A stretch of 13,411 nucleotides of DNA from assembly GCA_027596945.1 (NCBI GenBank), contig JADGJH010000245.1, forward strand, positions 10,268 through 23,678, written 5' to 3'. The translations under genes and the position numbers were made by a program. The notes beneath the pieces were generated by a model. That model had not been told where the DNA came from. It searched no databases and saw only the letters and a program-made list of their open reading frames with translations. Shown piece by piece: positions 1-7,754 of this stretch. Position 1 is the first letter of the stretch, and each line of letters begins with the position of its first letter. This DNA comes from Physocladia obscura (lineage: Eukaryota > Chytridiomycota > Chytridiomycetes > Chytridiales > Chytriomycetaceae).

Positions 1-1207
1 GACTTTTTTATTCAGGAAAAACTGCACTAACGTGTCTTGAAAGTGGTGGATGCAAGTACTTGTTCCCGCGCGTCGAAATTGAACGCTTTTTGACTCCCGC
101 TGTTCTTGCTGGTTATGATCGACTTGTTCAAGAAGAAAATTTGCGTATAGCTGGTATTTCAGATTTGGAAAGTTGTCCCTTTTGTGACTACGCTGTCATT
201 ATAGCGACAGACCCGAGTGCCGATAAATTATTCACATGTAAGTCTGAGACTTGTGGAGTTATCAGTTGTCGACTATGTAAACGAAAAAATCATATTCCGC
301 AAACATGTGAAGGTTGTTTTTTATTTTTATTTTATTGAATTTTTAAATGTTTGTTTTTTATTAGAGGCTGCAAAGGATGACGTTTTGAATGTGCGGCATA
401 AAATCGAAGAAGCAATGACTCAGGCTTTATTGCGGAAGTGTGGAAAGTGTGATACGCAATTTTATAAAACAGAAGGGTGTAACAAAATGACGTGTCCAAA
501 ATGTCATACTCTTACTTGCTACATATGCAAAAAGTTTTGTATTTTGTACTTTTTTATTATTATTATTATTTTTTTTTTCATTTTTCATTTCCTTTACTCT
601 TGTATTAAGCCAATTTACAAATTTCAGAATTATTACTGGATATGATCATTTTGCGACTCTTCCAAATGGCTCTCAGCAACCTGGAAAAATGTGCGTTCTC
701 TGGGACAATTCGGAAGAGCGAAATGTAAAAGAAGTCGAAGAAGCTGCAAAAAAAGCCACAGAAGAAGCCAAGCTTTTGAATCCAGACGTTGAAGATGACG
801 ACATTCATGTAGAGGTTCCTGTTGCCCCACCGCCGCCAGCAGCACCAACACCTAACTTTATGCCAGCATTTGTCCCAATGGGTAACCAAATGGTAGGAGG
901 AGGTGCAGTGCAAAATGCTGCCGTTCAGATTCACGGTCGAATGGCACAAGTAAGGCTTGCACACCAACAACATCAGCAAGTTCATGCTGCAGAAATGGAT
1001 AGACATCGACAAATATTGGAGGCCCTTGACGCACGACGGGCAGCTGCCCAGATGCGACAGGTGCAAGACGCACATCGAAGGGAACAAGAGGAGCTTGCAA
1101 GGCAAGATGCAATGAGGAAGCAAATACTTGACAGGGCGCAAAGGGTGCAGAATGAGGTAGCACAAGGGATGCGAATAGCAAAGCAGCCTAAACGAAGTGG
1201 ACGTTGA
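1..1207 (+). CDS. RNF216/TRIAD3-like RBR E3 ubiquitin ligase, 5' truncated by the window
   Basis: The 3' part of an RBR (RING-IBR-Rcat) ubiquitin ligase. Bases 1-15 are the end of an intron (acceptor ttcag). Exons are 16-312, 365-533 and 628-1207, with stop TGA at 1205-1207, giving 347 visible residues; the true start lies outside the window. In order: the tail of RING1 and its linker, the IBR (CPFCDY at the start, later CKSETCG, CRLC, H and C), then the Rcat segment with RKCGKCDTQF, EGCNKMTCPKC and CYICKK. The Cys of the GCNKMTC motif is the likely thioester-forming catalytic residue. The phrase GYDHF followed by CVLWDNSEE matches the RNF216 subfamily rather than parkin, HOIP or Ariadne. The C-terminus is a Pro-rich linker and then a long Gln/Arg/Glu-rich helix (about 930-1190), probably a coiled coil. 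In RBR enzymes RING1 binds the E2 and ubiquitin passes through the Rcat Cys; substrates here are unknown. It converges on ARP2. Confidence 0.86.
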
Positions 1208-1371
1208 TATCTTTTTTATCTTCTTCAACGTTTATTTTTTGTGTGGAAGATACCCAAGGAACTTTACATTGCAACTCTTCATATAATATATTCTTCAGTT
1301 TTTTGTATTTTTGAATTTACTGAGCACTCAAACAAATATGATCAAAATGTTATTCCACCAAACAACAACAA

Positions 1372-1377
1372 AATAAA
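1372..1377 (+). terminator. Candidate poly(A) signal AATAAA of the RBR gene
   Basis: An AATAAA hexamer about 165 nt after the stop of the RBR gene, directly before the purine tract. It is a match to the canonical signal only; the cleavage site is unknown. Confidence 0.45.
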
Positions 1378-1382
1378 GAAAC

Positions 1383-1425
1383 AGAGAAGAAAAAAAAAGA
1401 AAAAAAAGAAAAAAAAGGAAAAAAA
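1383..1425 (+). repeat. Homopurine A/G tract
   Basis: 43 consecutive purines made of A runs broken by single or double G. The complementary strand is a homopyrimidine tract. It lies between two convergent genes and is probably simple-sequence DNA in 3' UTRs. Confidence 0.85.
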
Positions 1426-1520
1426 ACTAACAATTTTGCCGTCATATGTGAATGATACACCTACACTTTCAATCCCTTCTGTAAACTTCAAATTTTTTGC
1501 ATTGTTCACCAGGGATTTAA

Positions 1521-3377
1521 TTACGCGCGTCCACCAAATTTGTCCAAAGCGCGAACTCCCTGCTCTTGCCATTCTTGCTTGGTAACCCAGAAAGTTTCCC
1601 TGTCTTTCATAATGTCAGCCAAAACAGCACCACCCAAAAACACCATATGCTTTCTGCGTGGCGGATCTTCAACGCGCAGTTTAAAGTCCTGGGATTTTTC
1701 TCATTAGTTTACTTTTTTTTCGTTTCTTTTTCCTTTTGAATAAGCCACCTTAAGACGTGATGCATCGCCCCTCAACACTCTGTCGAGATAAAGTTTTTTG
1801 AGTTCTTTTTCAAGACGAGTTGGAAGACCAGGATACATGGACGTTCCACCAGAAAGAACAATATGTTTGTATAGCTCAGAGCGAATATCAATTTCACCAG
1901 ATTGAATACAGTTGAAGAGCATATCTGTAAGTTACATATGTTTAATTTAGAAATTGCTGTTTTTTAATTTTCAAATGCTGGGACACTCTTATGCAGCTTG
2001 CTGTAACCACTATTTTTATTATTATTCTAAATCTTAAAGCTCACTGTTATTTTTGGTTCTATTTTCATACCTGCAATACCGTCTGATTCAACATCAACTA
2101 GGTGTGGTTGGAAAAGAGCTTCTGGTGCTTCAAATCTTTCAGAACCAACTTTAATCACACGGCCATCTGGGAGCTGAAGGAAAAAGAGATGAATTCTGAA
2201 TATAACAGAGCAAAAGACAAACCGTATATGACTCCACAAGAACAGTCGTTTCTGTGGCAAGTTTTTGCTCCAAAGCAAGATCATAACTGATATATGAGCA
2301 CATAAGAGAATACAACGAAAAGGAAGAAAAGATAACGAACCCGACATAGCACAGCTTCTCCTTTAGTTGACGGACTGTTTCAAAATCAGCAGTACGGTTG
2401 AATGCATAACCTCTAAGGAGAAGCAGTTTGATCAAGTAGCGGGTAATGTCACGACCGGCAACATCTAGACGCCTGATCATATGCGGAAGTGCAAACCCTT
2501 CATAGACAGGAACAATGTGCGTAACACCATCGCCCGAGTCGACAACGACACCGGTTTGAAGACCTGCACATATACATACACACAGACCATTCGAGCATTT
2601 GATTGTTAATAAAAATAAACTTTTAGCAGATGTTGGGTACCTTGGGCATACAGAGTAAGAACGGCCTGAATAGCTACGTAGACACCACCAAAACTGTAGT
2701 GATCAAACATCATCTCGCACATCTTCTCTCTGTTCTTTTTTGGATTCATAACAGGCTCAGTCAGCAGAATCTTGTGATCGGCTGGGTTTGAGATATGCAG
2801 CTTCTCAGAAAATGTGTAGTTCCACAGATGCACCATGTTGTCCCAATCACGGATAATACCGTTCTCCATGGGATAAGCCATCTGCAACAAGTTACGCACT
2901 GCTGCTGCTTCGTCACCGACCATAATATCCTTGAGTGCTGCTTCACCGATGCGTTCTTCGGCTCGCAAAATCGGCCGTCCGACTACCGCGGGAAAGATGG
3001 CCTCGGGGAAGTTTGTGCCTGAGAAACCGCATTTTACAAACTATCAAACAGATCAGTTAGGGAGTAATCAAATCATTATCAATCAATCAGGAAGTCTGCC
3101 AAGCGCAGCACAACAGTTTGTATCGTATTATCTCGGATCGCATTGGATCGGATTAGATCGAATCGGGCGGCATCACATCGCATTGCATCGTCGCGTTTGT
3201 CGTTTGTTCGAAGGAACAGTAGTTACAGTCATCGTTTGCTTTTTTTACTGCACCGTCACCCACTTTCCATACGCAAAAACACGCTCCCGCATTTAATCGC
3301 TTTCGCACTCACACTTATTGTTTTCCTCCCTGACTTACCCCCGTTCCGTTGTCGCACACAACAACTCGGTTCGACAT
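1521..3377 (-). CDS. ARP2: Actin-related protein 2 (Arp2/3 complex subunit)
   Basis: Arp2 is one of the two actin-like subunits of the Arp2/3 complex, which nucleates branched actin filaments at endocytic patches and pseudopods. Exons in coding order: 3377-3339, 3040-2641, 2563-2341, 2286-2223, 2173-2071, 1924-1749, 1688-1521, giving 390 residues (human Arp2 is about 394). The start is the ATG at 3377, reading [13 protein letters not shown] and then a perfect GTAAGT donor. Exon 2 opens with [16 protein letters not shown]. Phosphate loops are DNGTG and VVDSGDG, and [13 protein letters not shown] is the subdomain 3-4 signature. The C-terminus [16 protein letters not shown] and the KEKLCYVG motif are Arp2-specific and separate it from actin, Arp3 and Arp1. 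All six introns are GT-AG and keep frame. Intron 1 is 298 nt; the others are 49-146 nt. No disruptions are seen. Confidence 0.96.
3041..3338 (-). other. ARP2: ARP2 intron 1 (298 nt)
   Basis: GTAAGT donor at 3338-3333 and a tag acceptor just before the FVKCG codons. It splits the gene after NGTG, leaving a first exon of only 13 codons. It is the longest intron of this gene and contains a 10-bp periodic repeat (3131-3190). Confidence 0.9.
3131..3190. repeat. Degenerate 10-bp tandem repeat, six units
   Basis: Six consecutive 10-mers on the plus strand: tctcggatcg, cattggatcg, gattagatcg, aatcgggcgg, catcacatcg, cattgcatcg. Five of the six end in ATCG, so the motif recurs every 10 bp (ends 3140, 3150, 3160, 3180, 3190). 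The fourth unit has drifted. It lies within ARP2 intron 1. Confidence 0.75.
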
Positions 3378-3445
3378 TTTCCAAATACTACAAAGTTTCA
3401 AAAACGCGTTTCAATCAACATTCAATCAAAATTCAATATTTATTC
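3378..3445 (-). promoter_or_regulatory. 68-bp interval between RNase H2C stop and ARP2 start
   Basis: This short A/T-rich stretch must hold the RNase H2C 3' end and the ARP2 5' leader; the ARP2 promoter must lie here or overlap RNase H2C coding sequence. No TATA box or other factor site is identified. The position follows from the gene calls, and its function is inferred. Confidence 0.4.
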
Positions 3446-4070
3446 TCATGTGTGTAGATCAGTCTGGAGTTTTGTCCAAGAAAACGCTCGTAACGCTGCA
3501 TTGTGTATTTCCGTCGGCACCTCGTCATGGCCCCACACATATACAGCGTCAAATCCTCCGCTCGAACGCCACTCAACTCCAGTCGCATTTTCTACTCCAG
3601 ATGGGAATGGAACAAACACTTCTCCTGCTCATTTGACATTATTTTCATATAAATTGATTAAAACTCTTTCTCTTTATTGATATCTTACCGCGATATTCAT
3701 TCGGAATTTGCGCATATATGCCTTGGAGTCCACGCCCACGGAATGTTGCAAAATATGTGCTTCCATGCTTTTGCTGGGATTGTTGCGTATGCGTTGTCGC
3801 AGCCATGGATGTGGATGTGTCGCAAACAAAGTCTTTACTCGCATCCAAATCTGTATTTGCGACGGTTTCGCTTTCGCTCCCTCTCACAACAAACATTGCT
3901 GACACATTAGCTGGCCCAGTGTGTCCAATTTCGCAGGGCAACAGATGAACGACAACATCTGTTGTATCTATAATCTTGGTGTCGTTCTTTTTCGTGCCGA
4001 TACTTTCAGTTTCGCTAGTGCTGTTGTTGGTCAAGACCTCGTTTCGGCTCTTCTTGATAAAATAAACCAT
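3446..4070 (-). CDS. RNASEH2C: Ribonuclease H2 subunit C (accessory subunit)
   Basis: Non-catalytic subunit of the trimeric RNase H2, which removes ribonucleotides misincorporated in DNA and RNA from RNA:DNA hybrids in the nucleus; subunits B and C scaffold catalytic A. Exons in coding order: 4070-3689 and 3624-3446, with a 64-nt GT-AG intron (GTAAGA donor); 186 residues (human 164). Family marks in order: VVVHLLPCEIGHTGPANVS, then FRGRGLQG, then VWGHDEVP and the terminal ALRAFSWTKLQTDLH helix. About 40 polar residues between the first two motifs form a family-typical but long variable loop. The ATG at 4070 is chosen because it gives a normal N-terminus. An in-frame ATG at 4115 would add 15 residues, including a Phe-rich run, and would overlap the divergent STE50-like start. 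The yeast counterpart is RNH203. Confidence 0.87.
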
Positions 4071-4113
4071 ATTTTGTCCGAGAAATTTGAAAAAAAACAA
4101 AAAAAAAGAAACC
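4071..4113. promoter_or_regulatory. 43-bp bidirectional leader between two divergent ATGs
   Basis: The RNase H2C ATG (minus) and STE50-like ATG (plus) are 43 bp apart, and the sequence between is mostly A runs on the plus strand. Transcripts must therefore start inside the opposite gene or have very short leaders. The plus start lies in CCATGG, a palindrome that also offers a minus-strand ATG at 4115. Confidence 0.5.
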
Positions 4114-6640
4114 ATGGAAAAGTGGGATACTGAACAGGTGGCGCAGTTTGTAACGGGACTGGGTCTGGAATCAGCATATGGAACTGCCATGCGAGGTGAG
4201 TTCAGCTCACGATCGCACGGTGTTTCTGTTCTTTTTTTTTTTTTCAACGCTCACCATTAGACAATGAGATTACCGGCTCACTACTGGTCCACGCAAATCA
4301 CGCAATGCTTAGATCACTTGGAATTACTTCTGTTGGACACCGTATCGCAATCTTATCAGCTCTTTCGCTTGACTCATCTTCTATATGTAATATCTCATTT
4401 TCCCCTTGAATTTTTTCCCCTTCACCTCTCTGCTGAATAATCATTTGCAACAATACCATGACGGCAACTTGCATTTCTTCTATCTCAATTAGCAAACTTG
4501 CATGCCCCGACAAATGAGCTTGTTCTTGAGCACTTATCTTCGGAAATCTTGTTTCTGCGTCAGGAGATACGCAATCTGCGAGAAGAAATTAGTCCGTTGT
4601 GGTCTCTTCTTGATAATAAACCTGTGAATATTTTATTTTCTCTTTCTCTCTCTCTCTCTCCTCTTTTTTTGTTTTGTTTAATTTTTCTCTCGAACTCTTC
4701 TACCAGCTTCGAAGAACACCTTCACCGTCCGGCAGTCATTCAAGATCTAGTTCAAAAAGCTACAAAATATTGTCGCCTTTGACGTTTGAAAATCAGTCCG
4801 TTGAAGGCAGGAAAAGCTTTGATCAGCTCAAGGTACTAAAAAAAAACTAAAAAAAAACAACGGGATCTCAGCTTCTAATACATATATATATAATAATAGA
4901 GCAATAATTCTTCAAAAAGTCCAGGCGAAAGTATTGGAAGTAACGACGTTGGAAATAATCCGCTTTCACCAAATAATAGAAGTGATATTCCAATTAATGA
5001 AATTGCGAATAACAATAGTATTGGAATTATCCGAATCTGCTTAGATGGAATTTCAAATAATGGACTGGTATCAAAAATTGCGCCTCCGAGCATCACAAAA
5101 GCTTTCCAAGTTTCTGAATCCGACGCTTGTTCAAAAATTATTGCCAGCATTTTAAAAAAATATAATATTATTGAAAACTGGAAACTTTTTGGATTTTTTT
5201 TTTTTACTACTGGCGGCCAGGGTGATCCATTCAGTTTTGATTTTGATTTTTATTATTTTTTTTTTTTTTGTATAATTATTTTATGTTAATTAAAATTTAG
5301 AAAGAAGATTACAGCACGATGAAAAACCACTAGTAATTGTTAAACAAGAAGGTGGAGGTGGAGGTATTTTTGCAATCAAGAGAATTGAGTCAGAACATCA
5401 GTTTCCAGCAACACAGTATCGCCAAAAGCTCCACCAACACCAGCTTCAACAGCAACAAAATCAACAACAAACTGTATATTCATCAAATCAACAAGCACCG
5501 CTGACATCAATTTTACCTACACAAAATACACCAACATATTCACAGAAAACTTTTAAAACTGATTCGCAACGACTAGAATCATTATCAACATCTAATACGT
5601 TCATTGCAATTTTTAACTACCGTGCTTCTCGTGCCGATGAGCTGAATGTTACAGCGGGCGACAGATTCCAAGTATTGAAACGAGATCGCGATTGGGTTAC
5701 CGCACAGAATATTAATACCTCGCAAACAACGACGACAGCAACGGATAATCTGATTGGGTGGATTCCATTAGGGTGTTTGAAGGAACTTACTGTGCGAGAA
5801 ATAGTTGGTAATGAAGACTTTGAAAATGTTGGTACTAGGAATGGTAGTAGCAGTGGAGATAGTGGAAGTGTGGTGGTGGGCGTGACAGCGGATATGGTTT
5901 TGCCAGTATCTGCAGTCGTATTATATGATTTCGATGGGAATGGAATCCGTGGTGAGTTGCGAGTTTACGCGGGGCAGCGAGTTCTTGTTGTGAAGAAAGA
6001 AAAAGAGTGGGTATTTGTAAAGAGTGAAAATGGAAAGAAAGGGTGGATTCCAAACGCGTATGTTTCTGTTACTTCTGAGATTTTTGGGCCATTTCATGGC
6101 GGTACAGGTTTTAGAATCGAGGTGTGTGCATATTTAATTTTTTATTATTTTGGTTTTAGCTATAATCGTTTTTATTAATTGTCTTTATCCATTTACTTTA
6201 TTTTCGAACAGAGAAATCCTCTTGCAAAAATCGCCAATCTGCTTGATCATTTTGATGATATCACCATTCAAGAAGAGGCGCCAGCGGAAAAAAAGTCTGC
6301 GGGAATTTTGACATTAATTGAAGGTGTGAATGTTGGAATTGGCCGGTGGATAGAATTGGAGCATCGACAAGAATCTGTCCTCACTGCAGACAAGTCGATT
6401 GTTTTGGATCGGCTGGAAACAGGATTGCAGTTGATTTCGCTAGTGCAAAGTAAGGCTAATAAGTTAATCTCTCATCCGCAACGAAACGAAATCAGTCGAT
6501 GGATTGAAAAGGCAAGCGAAACGTGTAATTTAAGCAGTGAAATTGGTAATAGTTGCAATGTCAGCGATGGTGGAAAAGAAGACGAACGACTGGAAGTTGT
6601 GATAACGGCATTAAAAACTGCAATTCAGCTTTTGCAATAA
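4114..6640 (+). CDS. STE50/Ubc2-like adaptor with SAM, RA and two SH3 domains
   Basis: Predicted MAPK-pathway adaptor. Exons 4114-4195, 4261-4386, 4493-4623, 4707-4832, 4900-5221, 5301-6121, 6212-6640; 678 residues. SAM domain at about 1-67 (MEKWDTEQVAQFV, DNEITGSLLVH, LGITSVGHRIAIL). Short coiled coil at about 77-100 (Leu/Glu heptads). Ser-rich linker. RA domain at about 196-300 (RICLDG, SKIIASILKKY, ERRLQHDEKPLVIV), then a Gln-rich linker. SH3-1 at about 363-425 (AIFNYRA, DELNVTAGD, DW, GWIPLG) and SH3-2 at about 463-523 (VVLYDFDG, EKEWVFV, GWIPNAYV). An unrecognised helical C-terminus spans about 536-678. In yeast, Ste50 links the Ste11 MAPKKK to Cdc42/Opy2 through SAM and RA. SAM-RA plus two SH3 is the layout of Ustilago Ubc2, not of the short yeast protein. 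Junctions restore conserved motifs, so splicing is fairly secure; the exon 5-6 join inside RA is supported by ERRLQHDEKPL. Confidence 0.85.
4645..4660 (+). repeat. (TC)8 microsatellite in an intron
   Basis: A perfect TC dinucleotide run inside intron 3 of the STE50-like gene (4624-4706), part of its pyrimidine-rich stretch. Confidence 0.85.
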
Positions 6641-6673
6641 AAACTATTATGCCTGAAAAAGAATCAGAAACTC

Positions 6674-6679
6674 AATAAA
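6674..6679 (+). terminator. Candidate poly(A) signal AATAAA of the STE50-like gene
   Basis: An AATAAA hexamer 34 nt downstream of the stop codon at 6640, in the 159-bp gap before the next gene. Confidence 0.55.
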
Positions 6680-6799
6680 TAGAAAACTCATTAAGTATTA
6701 AGTATCAAGTCCTTGAAACAACTGGTAAGTCTTGAAATCTTGTGCATTAAATTTTGTTCATAGTGAATAAGTATCACTTTTTCTTTTTTATTTTCAAAT

Positions 6800-7522
6800 A
6801 TGTTCATGGGAGTGGGCACTGTGAGGAGGCTGGCGATGCGAGGAAGCCGTAATAGCATTAGCCAAGTCGGTGGAGCTACCGGTATTGTTAGCACGTCATT
6901 AATGAGGACAGGCAGTGCATTATTCACGACGGTATCGACATCGCCAACTGAAACATTGGCAACTATCACAAACTCGACTTTCGGAATACTGCTGTCATCC
7001 CGACGATCGATATTTACACAAACCACGCGGCTGGCTGAATCTGGGGCTACTGCTTCGGAAAAACCAACACAACAGAAAAATCAAGGACTCCAACAGCAAC
7101 AGCAAACACCGCCAACAACAGTCGAACGGCAAATGCCCGCCGCTCCGTCCTCGCAAACAAAAACTCAACTGGCTCTCTTACGTGGCCAAAATTATTTACG
7201 CGCCATTGTCGAGTTGAAACAGCGACCATACTTTGTTGCACTTAATGACGTGATTATCACGATGCGCATGAACGATTTGGAACTTGGCGACGTGATTGAG
7301 CTCGACCGCGTCAGGGAGATTTCGAGCGAAGATTATATCCTGCAAGGCAATCCATATGTTCATCCAAGCTACTTTAAGGTTAAAGCAGTTGTCATTGAGC
7401 ATCCTGTATCGGCTGAGATTGTGCGTCATCACTGGAAAAAGCGCGGCCACCAGCCTGTACACAAGAACAGAAACCACCATACTGCTCTTAGAATCTCGGA
7501 GATTTCGATTGCCAAGTTTTAA
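6800..7522 (+). CDS. MRPL21: Mitochondrial large ribosomal subunit protein bL21m
   Basis: Structural protein of the mitochondrial 54S/39S subunit that binds 23S-like rRNA. Single exon, 240 residues. Residues 1 to about 115 are Arg/Ser/Thr-rich with few acids (MFMGVGTVRRLAMRGSRN) and then Gln-rich, as expected for a mitochondrial presequence and linker. The bL21 fold is about 122-240: LRAIVELKQRPYFVALNDVI, LELGDVIELDRVRE, then HHWKKRGHQPVHKNRNHHT, the basic C-terminal signature of L21, ending ALRISEI. The first ATG (6800) is taken; another in frame at 6806 is equally possible. A GTAAGT at 6725 followed by a cag- or tag-type acceptor could be a leader intron, but no upstream coding exon is seen. 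The yeast counterpart is MRPL49. Confidence 0.88.
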   Translation: MFMGVGTVRRLAMRGSRNSISQVGGATGIVSTSLMRTGSALFTTVSTSPTETLATITNSTFGILLSSRRSIFTQTTRLAESGATASEKPTQQKNQGLQQQQQTPPTTVERQMPAAPSSQTKTQLALLRGQNYLRAIVELKQRPYFVALNDVIITMRMNDLELGDVIELDRVREISSEDYILQGNPYVHPSYFKVKAVVIEHPVSAEIVRHHWKKRGHQPVHKNRNHHTALRISEISIAKF

Positions 7523-7754
7523 ATAGCAGCTTTATTAAAGAGAGAAACAGGGGTTATAATCAAGAAAGAAAAAAAAAGAGAAAAGAAAAAGATGATGGGA
7601 GAACGAAAAGAAGGAAAAGTCTGTGTGGGTAGTGTGAATGGAATTTGAGTTTGGGTACTCAGGGATTTCCTAATCTTTTTATTTTTTTTTTTTAATGATC
7701 GAGGTAGTTGATGAAGAACTTTGATTTTTAAAAAAAAAAATTTGTTGAAATAAA
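7523..7754 (+). other. Intergenic region between bL21m and the RNF32-like gene
   Basis: 232 bp with purine-rich sequence (about 7563-7606), a T run near 7681-7693 and an A run near 7729-7740. An AATAAA (7749-7754) abuts the next ATG; it could be a late poly(A) signal of bL21m or chance. No other element is recognised. Confidence 0.5.

Larger units (their letters stand above)
1208..1520. other. Intergenic region between convergent genes
   Basis: 313 bp between the stop codons of the RBR gene (+) and ARP2 (-). It holds an AATAAA at 1372-1377 for the plus gene and a purine-only tract at 1383-1425. I see no conserved coding sequence. The open frames crossing it are low complexity or read through the tract. 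Confidence 0.7.

Noticed and set aside
605..1228. 207-codon open frame on the minus strand
   Set aside because: Antisense to the conserved RBR C-terminal coiled-coil exon; the product is composition-driven and unlike any family.
4071..4247. N-terminal extension of RNase H2C upstream of 4070
   Set aside because: The frame is open, but it crosses STE50-like exon 1 and its intron and encodes Lys- and Phe-rich filler, not RNase H2C sequence.
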